64,000 bases of DNA from Hermatobates lingyangjiaoensis (lineage: Eukaryota; Arthropoda; Insecta; Hemiptera; Hermatobatidae): assembly GCA_026182355.1 (NCBI GenBank), contig JAPFBL010000168.1, positions 385,501 through 449,500 on the forward strand, read 5' to 3'. The notes beneath the pieces were generated by a model. The model did no database searches, was not told where the DNA came from, and saw only the letters and a program-made list of their open reading frames with translations. Each line of letters opens with the position of its first letter. Position 1 is the first letter of the stretch. The position numbers and the translations under genes are program-made. Positions 30,621-44,800 of this stretch are shown here, one piece after another.

Positions 30621-30751
30621 GCTACTTAAGTGAGTTCTTAAAATATTAATTATTAAATTATAAATTACAAAATACATAATTACTGACACATACAGTCAGT
30701 ACTGTCTTGAAGGTACGCAGTGTAGCCACCATTCCAAAATAGTTACAACCT

Positions 30752-30960
30752 TTGGTGGGATTCAATTTTTTTAAGAACCGGTTCGTAGAATATAGGCTAT
30801 ATACATGTGAAAATAGCGTTGTCATACATGCACTTGTGGAGTTTGATAGTGGGCTAATTAATACAGATCTGAATAGGGGTTTACGTAATTTTAATAACCG
30901 GTTCACCGAACTCATAATATTTTAAGCACCGGTTCGCACGAATTGGGAATTCCATCACTG
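30752..30960. mobile_element. hAT-like non-autonomous element remnant
   Basis: The right end ACCGGTTCGCACGAATTGGG then AATTCCATCACTG mirrors the left TTGGTGGGATTCAATTTT then AAGAACCGGTTCGTAG. The minus-strand start CAGTGATGG and the ACCGGTTC inner motif resemble terminal repeats of hAT elements. The left outer bases and target duplication are not evident. Confidence 0.4.
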
Positions 30961-30964
30961 ATTA

Positions 30965-31855
30965 TAATTCCTTAAAATTAGTGAAATTAAGACGATCAAA
31001 AATTTATTAAAAAAAATAGCTATCATACTAATAAGTCTACAACAAAGTTGTAATAAAACCATTAAATGTAACTATTTATACAGACTTGATCATATAAAAG
31101 AAAACCCAAGTGATTTATAAAATTTGTTGTTCTCAGATGTACATGTTATGGATGTTATCTGAAATTATCCACATTAAACTACCTGTATTTATATATTTTT
31201 TGTTCATTAACTTTAATTAATAAATAAAATGTTCTTTTTTATTTAAATTATTCAGTTTATTTTATTCAATCACGATATCGCAATTTTCATGAATCTTTAC
31301 CCACCAACCTAAAAATCCTTTCATTCAGCATTCATAATCCCACAAGACTCCTACCAACCTACCAAAACCAGCCTACCACATCCTACCAACCCTATTAGAA
31401 GGATGGAAAGATGTTGGCTCCGAGATCTGCTTGGCAATGATAACTAAGAAGACTTATTACAAGTCATCAAAACAATTCAGAATATGGAGTACTACCAACT
31501 GGTAGTTTCTTCAATCTTTTATTTTATCTTTTTTTAGTATGGATCATTATTACCGTATTACTATAGTTACCGTATTACCATACTATAGTATTACTACAGT
31601 ATGAATCAGTATTACTAAGGGTGTTGTAATATATTAATTTTTTTTCTAGAGGAACACTGGGCACTATATTTCCTTTTGTTTCTAGAGCAACACTGGGCAC
31701 ACCATCTTCATCTTCATGCACGCACATTATTATATCATATTTACTGTTTTTGTAAATCATACAATGCGATCAATTTTATTTAAAAAAATATTCTGAAAAA
31801 GCGATAGTTCATAGAAAGGAGTACACTTTGTTTGTTCTTTTTTCATTAAATTAAG
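30965..31855. other. no gene seen
   Basis: AT-rich with local short repeats (ACCGTATTACCATACTATAG near 31566-31590). No coding region supported. Confidence 0.5.
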
Positions 31856-31857
31856 TT

Positions 31858-32085
31858 GTGCAGACCGTCCTTTGAAGAGGACGTAAACCTGTCGACGCTG
31901 AAGCTATACGATGTCAGGTCCTCGTTAAAGATCCCTACTCTAATCAGTTTAAGTGAGGTAAAATGTAGAACTCCCAAATGAACCAATAATGCTGCTAGCC
32001 TATAACTGAAATAAGTGCTAAATAACTAATAGAAAATATCACTCTCCAAACCCCACACAACATCAATAAAACTAAAACAGTTTAT
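31858..32085 (+). mobile_element. SINE fragment without head
   Basis: GAAGCTATACGATGTCAGG, TCGTTAAAGATCCCTACTC and GTAGAACTCCCAAATG match the SINE body. The second tail type follows in diverged form (AAGTGCTAAATAACTAAT). Confidence 0.6.
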
Positions 32086-32089
32086 GAAT

Positions 32090-32930
32090 TGCCAAAAAAA
32101 CAATAAAATGCTGTAATATATAATTATAACACTACACAGAAATGTTACAATTGCTTACTGTATTATACATTAATTTTTAAAACATACTTTCTATATAAGA
32201 AATATGTTGACTTAGACAATTTTTCAATATAAAAGTTGAAATTTATATTATATATTATGAAAATAACTGAAATGTAGTCTAAAAAGGAAAGGTATTCCTC
32301 TGGAAAATAATTTAAGGTTCCATTTGAATAAAATTATATTAAAAATTTAGTAAATAAATAAAAAGTGACCTTATTATTGAAAAGAGTTTTTAATATTTTT
32401 TTAGTCCTCTAGGAAGCCCTACTTAGAAACATGGATATTAGGACTTGATTAAATAAATTTCAAGTCAAAAACTTGAATTACAAATCAGTATTGAGAAACA
32501 TATCTTCAAAATCACAAGAGTCGGAAATTTTTTTTATTATTTTTTACTATTAATCTATTTGTTTATTTCATTTGTAATATTTTTTTTTGTACTTCAACTA
32601 AAAATTATATGTACATATTTAAAAGTATTTATAACACTTTGATTATAATATATCTGTTTAAATAATAGGATTTAAAGGGAAACCATTGGTGACACGGTGT
32701 TACTTGCTTGTAATATGCAAAATAATTTTAAACTGCTATTGAATATCTTGAAATAATTAGAAGTTGCCGATGCAAATGATTTAGAACTGAGTAGTACAAC
32801 TAATTGAGTAGTTTATATTAAATTTAATAGTTTAATACTCGTACATTTTCAAACATTAAATTTCACGTTTATTAACGGATGCTACAAATGCGTCATCCGG
32901 CCCACACCTGTATTCAGTAATAACCGTTGG
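32090..32930. other. no gene seen
   Basis: AT-rich, no repeat or domain recognised. Confidence 0.5.
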
Positions 32931-32935
32931 CTCGT

Positions 32936-33250
32936 GGGCCAGGGTAAGCCAGTGGCGACCAGCCTGTCTCTGAATTGGTAGTTCCGGGGTTCAAAACCCA
33001 CTCTGGCCCTCGATTTATTCACATTGAATGTGAATAAATGTTAGTTCATCGTCTCTCAGAGACGACTTTTAGCTGTCGGTCTCGAGCCTATACGATGTCA
33101 GGTACACGTTAAAGATCTCCACTCTAAATATACTTGAGTAACACAAAATTTAGGACTACTAATGTAGAATCAATCTTCATTGTTTGGTATCACAAAGGGT
33201 TAATGTTCGGTCTATCTGTGTTTCTTTGTGGGACTACCACTGTACCATAA
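32936..33250 (+). mobile_element. tRNA-derived SINE, near full length
   Basis: Head GGGCCAGGGTAAGCCAGTGG, B box GTTCCGGGGTTCAAAACCC, hairpin TTATTCACATTGAATGTGAA, body ATACGATGTCAGGTACACG, then the TTAGG-type tail region (GTGGGACTACCACTGTACC) without the final TTAGG units. Confidence 0.75.
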
Positions 33251-33478
33251 GAGTTGGTCAGTCAGGAGCATTACGAAAATTATGTCACGTAAATCAAAGT
33301 TTATATCTCTGTGTGTCCAAAAAAAATTTTTTTTACAAATTTTATAACCTGTATAAAATAAAGTATAAACTTATTTTAATTATAAAATAACTGTATAAAC
33401 TTATAAATATAAACTTCATTATTTAAATTTTAATAGATTTTGCTTCAAATAGAATTAAATAAAAATATATGAGCCTTA

Positions 33479-33757
33479 TGAAGAAGTAGGTCTCACTTAT
33501 CATGTTTTACACGGGCGTCAAGGAAGTAGGTCTCACTTGTCAAGTTTTACACGGACCTTCAAGGAAGTAGGTCTCACTTGTCAAGTTTTACAAGGGACAT
33601 CAAAGAAGTAGGTCTCACTTGTCATGTCTTACAAGGGCATCAAGGAAATAGGTCTCACTTGTCATGTTTTATATGGACGTCAAGGAAGTAGGTCTCACTT
33701 GTCATGTTTTACACGGGCGTCAAGGAAGTAGGTCTTACTTGTTAATTTTTAAAAACA
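33479..33757. repeat. 40-bp minisatellite, about seven copies
   Basis: The unit contains GAAGTAGGTCTCACTTGTCA then GTTTTACACGGGCGTCAAG; its period is close to 40 bp. Copies differ by a few substitutions and 1-2 bp indels. The array is not coding in a conserved frame. Confidence 0.9.
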
Positions 33758-33908
33758 TGGCATTTAGTAATTGCGTATTTTTTGAGAAAATAGGTATTCT
33801 TTGCCAAGTTTATATAAAATGTTAGATATCCCATCCTTAACACTTCTCTCCTTCTACGAGTATCCTTCCTTCATAGAGAAGGGTATATATATCCTTCTCC
33901 TTGTTTCA

Positions 33909-33910
<2 letters not shown>

Positions 33911-34004
<94 letters not shown>

Positions 34005-34196
34005 TCTCCCCCTCCCTCTCTGGTGTGTCTTTCTCACCAACCCTTTATTACTCTGTCTCTCCTTCTACTCTTCCATTTTAATCTCCACTCTCCTCTTTCT
34101 CCATCTCTCTCTGTCTCTCTGCTTTGACTTTCTATACCTCCATTTTCCTCTCCCCTCTCCTCTTTCTCTCTCTCTCACTCTCCCTCCATTTATCTT

Positions 34197-34260
<64 letters not shown>

Positions 34261-34290
34261 ACTCACTCACTCACTCACTCTCTCTCAGTA
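33911..34290. repeat. (CT)n arrays
   Basis: About 90 bp of pure CT (33911-34001), a CT-rich stretch, a second array (34199-34260) and an (ACTC)n run (34259-34282). Long Ser/Leu and Arg/Glu open frames here are artefacts. Confidence 0.95.
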
Positions 34291-34294
34291 AGTT

Positions 34295-37200
34295 TTCTTT
34301 CCCTCTCATATTAACCCCTTTTAGTGCCTTAGTTACAGGGGTGAGGTACACTTGAACCATTTTGTACAGACCCACATTGTTATAATCATATTATAGGAAA
34401 CTTTTGTAAGCATTTGAACAATTTGAAAAAAATAAAAATGAGAATACAGAGTTATGATTTTCATTGCAACGTCCCGAGATGCTTCAATAAATGGATGTAT
34501 GGAACAGAAATATGAGGGTGTTATCATTGCATTCCAAGATCTGCTAAATTGAATCCACGCGTCTCCCCAGCGCTGCCAACATTCCGTTCCACATATCAGC
34601 CTCAATATCACCTTCATTCCTGACAAAGCGTCAACTCCATCTTTAAAAGAGTCTTAAAATTGGAATTCTTCAACTGAACTGAGCGTAGAGCTAACGAAAG
34701 ATTCCATAACAGGCAAATCAACCTCCTCACATCGCATACAATAAATCATTTTTGAATTTATAATTTTGAATTCTTTTAATATAAACTACCAGATGATGAG
34801 CACAGTGTTACCAAGTAAAAAATTCAAACACATAATACTAATTTATTTATAAAATTGAATGTTGATTATTTGTAATTCAGAAAAGAAAAGCAAGGAAAAT
34901 TCGAAAAAGAAACTCAACATTCAAAATACTCGCAAATATTTATACTTTTATTAAAATATAATGGGAAAATAAATGAACGAAGACAAAGTCAAACATTTTT
35001 TCCTCAGAACTCCCTCTTGTTTTTCAAAGTCTTTTTTCGTGTAAATACTTCTTCTTTAATTTTCATGTTAATACTCAATACTACACCGTGACTTGACAAC
35101 TACTAAGTATGTTCAATGCTCAACTTTTCACTCACTTATTACAATCAATTAGTTTTCATGAAATGTACTCAACTTTGAAGGTTTTGTGTTCACATTTGGC
35201 TTCTTTAAACGTGGTAAGTACAAGCTTATTGTTAGGACCACAGAGAATAATACAAGTTATATTAATACATTTATAAACACTTTTAACGAAGTATACTGAG
35301 TTGTTGATCTGTTTTCAGATTCTGTCCATTGTCAAAAGTAACTGATCTACGAGTAAATCCTTAGGGCTATGGGGTTTATACATGCTTCTATAAACGAGTG
35401 CCGAAATCCTCTGGATTTATGTTGGTTCTATTATTTAAGTTAGAACCAATAAATCTAAGAATGAATATATGTTACTCCTTAAGATGGGTGTATCTGAAAC
35501 CGATCTGACGTTTTCAAAACCATTATACGACGAAGACCAGTGGTCGAAGAACAGGGGTGAATTACCCCGAATGGGGTAAATTAGAAATTTTGGGGGTAAT
35601 GAACGAGCTACGAATGTGGATCTGCTAAGTGAGGAAAAGCTGGAGAAAAGAATGCATCGAACACACCATGATCTTTAAAATTAAAACTATGGAAACGGAG
35701 AAATATCAATATTAATAATTCAATATTTTCCTAATATACATTTTTTGTTCATTTCTCATGAATTCAATAGATAAATTGGTTTGTCTACCAGCGTACTTCC
35801 AAGTGTGGAATTCATTTTACTACAAATTCTAGGGGGGTAGCTCCCAAAAAGCTACTCGACTCGTGACATAGCTGCCCAATTTTTTAATGTAACTTTAATT
35901 TGGTAATACGAAGCAAATTCTTTTCAGTACGTTTGAACACGTGCTGAAATTTTGCATAATATGCTATTATAATCACAATAATTTCATTATATTTCATAAT
36001 TGAAATCATATTTCATATATTTATGATTTCAAGAAATGATTTACAATAAGTAAACGCATTAGTGAACCTTTCAAAATAAATTTCTATGAATGATTATTAC
36101 TTTAGTATAAGTACAGTACAGGACTCATGGAAAAATTCAATTTCAAGATTCAAGCTGATTTGCATATTTTGAGATCCCCAGAACCCATGCTTTAAGTTCT
36201 TTTGTCATGTCATTGTATGGGCTGGTGAGTTAGTGTCTCGGTGCAATTTTCATATTATACCCAAAAATTTCCCTTAAATTATAGATGAGATCTACAGTTT
36301 TTAGCAAATACCACTTTATTCCCCATTATTTATTTGTAAACACCATTTGTTATTTTTTAAACCACCAGCTCTAGAGTTGAAATCTTGCACTTATTATCGC
36401 ACAAATATTGTCGTTGGCTAAAAATAGTTTCACATTTTTGAATGAATGAAAAGGTCAGTTATATACATTGTAAAAAATGTGGCTTACGATTGATTTGAAA
36501 ACTTACAATATTTATTACGTTTGACGGAAAATAGCTCGTTATACAAAAAAATAAATACGCTTTATAGTTTTCAGGAAAATTTCATAATAGATTTTATGAA
36601 TTCATAAAATATTTTTTCTTATTAAACTACAAATATTAGAATATTAAATTATTCCTTTTGTATCTACTTAAAAGTATTATTCTATGAAAAAAATACACAA
36701 CAAAGTTTGGTAAAGTAGGAAGACTTTTTTTTTTAAACACCTTATAACTCTTGATAAAATATTTAGGAATTATATTTAAAAATTGAGTTAAAGTACTGAT
36801 TGATTTTATGTAGCACATAGTTCTCAAAAATCTATCAAGATGTTTCATTACTTTAGTAAACCATAAATATGCATCAATTGTTGGACTTTCGGAGTCTTAT
36901 AGTTTGTTAGGAGCCCCTCCTATGGTACGTGAATGGTATGTAACACATATTCAACCTCTTTTAACATAAGACTAGTACAATAAAGTACAAGAAATCCCGT
37001 AAAGTGATGCTCCTTAAAATACAGTACCCATAAAGTCAGAAAATACGGTAGAGTATATACGGCGAGTGTTTATGTACTTTATTATATTATCAATTTTTTT
37101 GAATGTATAATAAACATGATAAAAATAATAAAGTTAACAATTAATAAACTATTAGAGGTTTTTAAAAAAAACATTAATTTTAATTTGTTTCATTAGATGA

Positions 37201-40200
37201 AATCAGATAGGAAATGCTTGGTTTATAAAATTCATCTTAGTATAAACAGACAAAAGAATTCACTTCGACCTAATAATGTATTATTTGAAAAATCATTAAA
37301 TGATTCCTACATATTATTCTCAATAATGTGGATAGTTAAATTGGACGGCTGTAAATTAAAAGGGTATAAGTACAATTTCTTTTTTTTTTTTTGAGTTAGT
37401 TATTTCAATAGGATCTACTACTACTACTACCATGCTATACTACTACCACTACTAAGCACCATAAGTAACACAATCAAAAGGGTCCATGTAAATAAGTAAC
37501 TATTTTGACTGTTTTATTCAAACATTGTTAACTTCCTTAAAGAAAATTTGGTTTTCAAGTTTTCCATTGTACTTTATATTATCGTCATACATTTCAACTG
37601 ATAATAATTGTTATAATTTTAAAATTCTAATAAATTTGCTGAATTAACGTTTAGAAGTTTTAATGGAGTTAATGTAAAAAAAAACAGGTGACTATAGTTG
37701 AAATTTAATAATTGGACCTTTTTTACTTTAATGTAAGTAAAGTATAAATAAACATAAAAAAATCTATTTTTAACTTTTGGATGGATTTACACGGTTTGAG
37801 ATACCTATTAATCAATTACTGGTATTTTTTTTATGAATCTAGATTTTGAATACATGAATGAGAGAATATATCAGAAATATATTCACTCTAAAGTCACAGA
37901 GTTTGATGAAACTTAACAAAACTTGAGTAATTTATAGTACTTGTTATGAAAAAGAATTTATTGCTTTCGGCAGAATTGCATTATACGAAAGGAACTATAT
38001 GTAGTTAGGAGAAATACTAATTTTTCCAGTTAGTCTAATTTTTATAGAAACTTGAAATTTTTGGATTTCGTACTGCTGTAATACATTGAATAACAAAAAA
38101 GGCCATTAATTTTTGGATTATTTTAAAAGACAATAAATAATACACTAAAAAAAGCTACTTTTAATTTTAATGTGTAATCACTTGTTAGATTTGATTCACT
38201 TACATTAATTACAAAAGTCACATTAGATTTGATGATTCAATTACTTTTTTTAAAATCTCAGAGGTAAAAATAAGTGCTTTTTCAGAATTAGTATTCCTTA
38301 AAATTAAGGCAATTGTCAATTCAAATTATTCCTGTTTAAAAATATTAATTATAAAAAGTCGTATAACCACGTATATTATTATAAACCGTTTTTTATTAAT
38401 GGAACTTTTCTATATTACATGTTATATTATTATAAAACTGTGTATAACAAAATGCCCTCTTAAAACGTATTTCAAATGAAGTCATTATTTACAATATTTA
38501 CAGTTAAATTCCATTATCTTTTACAAATGATTATCCTTAGAACAAAGCTCATAATTCCCTCTGTTTAAATTAATATTAAATATACCATTGTCCTTTTTAT
38601 TCTATTGAATCAAGTAAATAAAATGAATAAACATGCCATTTTATTTTATTATTAACTTCATTATTTATTTACTGCCAGATTTCATTCCTTATTTGTCATT
38701 TTTGTTTCAATAAATCAGGTAAAAGTAATACACATGACAAATATTTACACTTATTTTATCATTAACTTAATTATTTATTGTCAGCTTTCATTACTTATAG
38801 ATTTCTAATCATTTAATAATATGACTAAAACTATATTTCATTCATTACAAAATGGTATTCAAAATAATACTATATTTCTGTACAAATCTAACTTGTTAGG
38901 TACTGTTACTTGTCTAATTCTACTATTAGATGTTTTATTTGTCAGATGAAAGGTTTATTGTTACTCTTAAGTCGTCCATTCCAAACAACAGTCAAAAGAA
39001 ACAACTTCAAAGGATTCAATAGTGGTTCTATTCATACATGATCATTTAATTTTCTTCATACAGTACTCACAACAAAATAAAAAATCTAATTAAATTGATG
39101 ATCATTATTTCTCATAACATGAGTACTTACAGTTAACTTGAGTGGAACCATTTCAGATATTTTATTGTAGCTACTCAATTCAAATTCGTTTCACAACTTC
39201 AAACAAACAGTAATCTTAGATATCATCATGAATCAACAGTAATTTTGCTATAATTTATTATAATTAAATTACAGCTTATATCCCTTCGACTTTACGTTAA
39301 TAATATGATTTCTGAATAGTATTCTAATTAACCTTTTGAATGTCAATAAGAGAAAGTATTAATTCATCAATAAAAAGTTTCACCCTTTAAGTAAATAGAT
39401 TAATGTTTTAAATGGTAACTAAAGGAATTAATTGTAATGACTTTTAGGTTATTGCAATGTTTTTAACTGTAATATATCAAAAATATATAATAATTTATAT
39501 GTTTATATACATATTAGTATTTACACATAAATATGTATGTATACTTAGTTTATTTACTATATTTAGTTTAGATGGAATAACAGAAAAGTTATTCAGGAAT
39601 ACAAAGAAACTTAACAAGAAGTTTCAGCAAATGAAGGTTATATTTTTTTACAATATATGCTTCCGGAAGGACTGCTACTAAAATTTACTTTTATATACAA
39701 AAGAAACAAAAAGACAACAGAAAACCATTACAAGAAATTAGTACGTAAATATACGACTAATTAATATCCGTATATATTAATTGATTATTACATTGAAAAG
39801 TTAATACTAATTCATGTTTCGTTAAAGAGTATTAGATATTAATAATTAATTATTCAATAATAGTATTGATATTAATTAATTGTATTAAATAGTTAATAAC
39901 AGTTTTCTTTTTAAAAAATGAAAATTAAGATGTTAGATCATTTCTTTGAACTTCTTTAATGATGATATAATAAATTGGAAACAATGAAATTTAAAAATTG
40001 TTTTCAAATCACTTATGCTTGCTCATATTAGATGATTGGTTTAATCAAGTTTAAATATGAATTTTACACTAACCTTATTTTTGTTTCACTCATGTAGAAG
40101 TATTGAAGTACGTGAACCGACCGAAATTTTAAATTCGCATTAAATTTAACGATATTAATTCATGTAACTTTTCATGTAATGCGTTTACAGTTTATTTTTA

Positions 40201-40800
40201 CGCTAAAAAAAATACCGATGCGTTTGATAAAATATACAAAAAAAAAGTCTTCCAGAGTAAAAGACGCCATCATTACATTAACAAAATAGATGAACTTTGA
40301 GCCAAACCTAATCAGTGTATCCACATAATGAATTGAAAAATTAATTCTGTTCCTTCTACAAACCTGATAATAAGCCACAATACATTCATCAAGAAATTAT
40401 ACCTAATTAAAATCATTAATATATAAATGGTGCATCATTAGAATAAAGATACATTAAAATACTTTCTTAATTATTTCAATAATATACTTTACATCTATGT
40501 GCTATATTTTTTAATAATCTTTTTAGTAAACTCAGTAATATATATAATACAGTTTTATGTGCTTAAATATTAAAAATAATGTAAAAATTAATATGTTTGT
40601 ACATCAGAATTATCTGACATACCTTGATTGTAAACTTAAAATATACTGTTAACATTATTCCTAAGAAATTTAGGATTTTATGGTTATAACATATTAAGAA
40701 AGAAATTATTTCCTTATCTATCAAGTTGTATTTACTTGGTATGATCAAGGATTTTATATATATATATTTTTTTAAAGATTTTAATGAAAAACTAGACGGG
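34295..40800. other. 6.5 kb AT-rich DNA without recognised genes or elements
   Basis: No mobile element, RNA gene or spliced coding exon is recognisable. Short features are a 97-codon unassigned minus-strand frame (34626-34333), a (CTA)n run near 37413-37452, and a moderately GC-rich spot at 35540-35620 with CCCCGAATGGGGTAAATT. Confidence 0.5.
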
Positions 40801-40813
40801 TATTTTATAAAAA

Positions 40814-41092
40814 TTCAGAGGTGGTACATAGTATTCCAAAATATTATTAATTATAGAATGGTAGATAATTATTTGTTCAGTAGTCGTTATTAGTACAGTC
40901 CATAACTGTCATCAGATCCAAAATTTCTTTTACGTTTTGTTTTGGAGCTTCAGGTACTGCGTTTAAATTTGAATTTATTGTAGACATACTTCTTATTCAG
41001 AACGCAGGTAGGTGGGAACACTTTTTTAAAGCGAGCAAATTATTATAAATATAAACAAAATTAAATTCAACAATACCTGCTTGCTACAGTAA
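40814..41092. repeat. dispersed repeat R4 (copy 2)
   Basis: TTCAGAGGTGGTACATAGTA, CATAACTGTCATCAGATCC and CAACAATACCTGCTTGCTAC match the copy at 30374-30620 in order. Confidence 0.6.
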
Positions 41093-41639
41093 GAATACCT
41101 GTACATTTTTAGCTATATAACTGCATAGCCATGTGGCTAGCCAAACACAGCTTAAAAGTTTATAACTTCGCTTCTACGTTTAATTTCCAATCTATTAAAA
41201 TGTTAGCTTTCAAGTTAGACATACACAAATCTACTATCGAAGTTTCAGCTTGATATATTTGATCAAGCTGATAAACTGATCATGAGTTAACTCATGGTGG
41301 ATGAGTTTACTTGTGACAAAATTTTTGGACAATCTGACAAAAAATTTTCTAAGGGTGGATTCGGTTTCTCTAATGTATAAAACGTAAAGATAATTTGAAA
41401 TGAGTCAGTTTTAAGCAATGTAGAGGAAAAACCGTTCTTTTATTCATATACATACTCGTATATTGCTGATGATACTAGGTTTTTTTATGTGTGAACATTC
41501 AAAATGTAGTGGGTTTTCTCCCCTCTACTTTATTGACGAAGTTGATTGGTATGATTTGAGCCGGTAATGTGCCAGGTGTAAGTTGAATATATCAACTATA
41601 ATAAACACAGGTAAAGTAGGATAGTATCAACTTATAATT

Positions 41640-41825
41640 CATCCATGTCCTCACCCATGATTAAAATGGATACCAATTAATAAAGACGCGCGCTTTTCCC
41701 CTTAGGTCAGTACTGAAAGTGAAAGCCTGTAAGTGTAAAAGAAGGGGGCCAGGGTAGCCCAAAGGATTGCATGCTCGCCTCTGGAATGGTAGATACGGAA
41801 TTCCATACCCACTAATTAAAGTAAG
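41640..41825 (+). mobile_element. SINE tail followed by a SINE head
   Basis: The second-type tail (TAAAATGGATACCAATTAAT to GTGAAAGCCTGTAAGTG) is immediately followed by a new tRNA-like head at 41749 (GGGCCAGGGTAGCCC, then GCATGCTCGCCTCTGGAATG). The second SINE stops after the head. Confidence 0.55.
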
Positions 41826-41829
41826 TCTT

Positions 41830-44800
41830 CTTACTTTAGAAAAACTTAAACAGTTATAGGTTCAAGAAACAGTCATATTTTTTAGATGTTCTGAGTTAGT
41901 TAGTCGTAGACATGTAATAGTTGACAACACGAAAATTCTGAAGTGCAGGGTAAAAAAAACATCGGAATAGTAGTGTTCAGTGGTTACCTGCAGACAAACA
42001 CTGGAGAGAATGTACTGGACGGATTAGTGTGACAAATTAACCGTAAAAGATAGCAAAAGATGAAATGAAAATGTCTTTGAAATGCAGAAATGTGTTTTAC
42101 TAATTCAGTGAAGTTACTAAACGAACCTGATAAGACAATATATTTTTATAGCAATAACAGTTACAAATATTTTTTAAGAACTGCTCAATAATTGTGCAAA
42201 AAAACTAGAAACGCCAATCTTGATAAAACTTTAAATCAATTGTTTAAAATATAAATACTAAGATATCATTCCTTAAAGTGAACACAAACTTTGAAGACAC
42301 CTTGTCTTTTTTGTTTTGTTTTTTTTTTTGTATAATTTATTTCCAATATCAGAATTCTCCATTTATAAACTTATGACAGAATAATAAAACAAGAGATGTA
42401 AAACTCGAATGTTAAAATTGCTCTAGACGTGCAATAAAGTCAGCCACCTGGTGCACCCTCTTAAATTAGTATTTATTGATATAGCTGTAATACTGAATGA
42501 ATTACAGTTTAGGAGGATTTGTGCTATGGTATAAAATTCTGGACTATAGTTAGGATAATATGGCAGAAATAAAGACATTAACTCGAAAGCAATACCATAA
42601 AATTTTGCTCTTCATGGCTTCATCATTTGACCTTTTCTTTTAGAATTAAGGGCGATGCATTTTGAAAACGATATTTTCACGACACAAAATTCATTCTAGA
42701 ATTGAGGACTAAACATTTAGTCTTGAATTATCAAAAAACTTATACAGGATTAATAACTGAGGGTATATTAATAAAAATAGCTATGTAATACTATCTACTT
42801 AGACATGTTTGAAAACTTTGAAACAAAGCTGTATACAAAGGTAAAACTGTAGCAATCATTTTTTTTCAATGCCTATTGACTTTAAATTTATTGACCTTAC
42901 TCTGTTCTAGAGGCAGATTGTGTGGTGTATTTGTTATTTTTCAACTGTTTTAGTAATAGTCATATAAATTGCTAAGCTCATTCAGGGAGTCTTAAAACTG
43001 TTGCCAACATCAAATTGTCAGTTTTAGGACTGCATAAGTAGCCTTAAGGATTCGGTCGTCCTTCCAAAGGGAAGTGCCTCGGCCTCTTCTAAGTGAGTAG
43101 GCCCCAGTTTTCAAATCCACATGTTAACTAATAGACCTTATCCAATGGTAAGGGACGATGTCTAGCATCCACTTGTTGCTCTGCAGGCAACCTCCCGAGA
43201 AGATACTGCTTCTTACACAGCGAATCCCTATAGAGTTTAACCTTCTTTTGAGAGGAACGACAGCCACCATGAGCACAGCACCCACGGCTGGGAACAAAGA
43301 GCTCCCAGGTAGAACTCCAGACCTAGGTCCTAATGAGACTGTCTTAGCTAACCTGTTGTCTGCTCTCGTGACGAGGACTCTAGTGGATAAGCACGTAGGA
43401 ATCTGAGGGTCACCCCTCAGAAGGAGATCCCTTCTAGGGAAGGTAAATTTGATTTACCCATTCACCTATTCTAGATATCTTTATTGAATATTCGACCTAA
43501 TACAAATTAAGAACGAATGCCTTTATGCCTGTACAATCTTAATGATTGGCCATGCAGAAAATGAGGTATGTACGTAGACAATTCAAGCTGTTATTTTCTG
43601 AATACTTCATACAAGATCCTTGACTCTTACATAAATTTAAATCACTCGGATACACTTTAAATTCGACGGAGGCAAGCCTGGCCCTAAACATAATCAATCT
43701 TGTTTACTGCTTTTTGATGTATAGACTCCTCTGTTCTACTTTTCATGGGTCATTCATTGAGAAGTAGACATCATTTTTGGGCCGATGCTTGCATAGTATA
43801 CCAAGATATAGCTAAAGATATCAACCATTACCAGTAGGTATACAGCCGCTTTGTGGTGTTGATTGGTACAGTGTAGCAACCACTTTTACCGCACGGGGCG
43901 ATCGTAAGATTTGCCCCCCCCCCCTCCCCCCACTAGCTGTTGATAATTTGTTAACCTTCAAAATAAATATTTATTTTCATGGAATTACAATCTATGACTA
44001 ATTTTAAACAGCTGTTATTAGTATCTGATTTTCACGTTATTACAGTACTCGTATTCATATACACTCATCATTAAAGAAAACCAAAGATTTTTCAAAACAA
44101 AAACGTATAATTCAAATCATAAAAAAAATTTTAAATTGGCTAAGCAAAGAAATATAATAAACGTTCAAAAAATAGTTTTGATAAATTTAAAATAAATTTA
44201 TTTTGAAAATTGTATTTATTATAGTTTAAAAACAGTATTACACACATAAAACATAAATGCAATTACGACCTTAAAATCTCATTTTTGTACAAAATTTCAG
44301 ATTTTAATGTTAGCTTTATAATTTTTTTCTATTATCTATTTTTACACCCTCGAATTGCCACCCCCCCCCCCCCTCGCTACTATGCCACTGGATTGATACT
44401 TCTTTGACTGACGAATCCTCACAGCAACAGGTCTCATAGCAGAACAAGAGCTCAGCTTGAAGACTGTGTTTGATTTATTTCAAATGATGAAGCATCGTAA
44501 CCAACAGTCTAGACCTGAAGTCTAATAAAAGAGATGAATTTCCTTACTGACCGGTAAGTAATTGATAAGATGAACGTTATCAATTGCACACTCAACTTAC
44601 AAAGAAAACTCAACATGAAAAGGTTCTTGAAGATGAACACCCGAAACCGGTCGAACGAATCCAACACCAGCAGACCAAGTAAAACGGTTAATTAGTCTTA
44701 TAATGTAAAGACTATTAAAATGAACACCACATAATCCTGCATGTTTTGTTGAATTTGACCGAATTTCCTGTTAACTAATAAAAGTTATTAAAATAAAACA

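Noticed and set aside
33801..34314. Long Ser/Leu-rich and Arg/Glu-rich open frames
   Set aside because: Pure (CT)n microsatellite translation.
34333..34626. 97-codon minus-strand frame in otherwise empty DNA
   Set aside because: No domain recognised; could be a chance frame or an old transposon piece.
43158..43406. 82-codon frame in a GC-richer block
   Set aside because: No motif; block looks repeat-like but could not be matched to another copy in the window with confidence.
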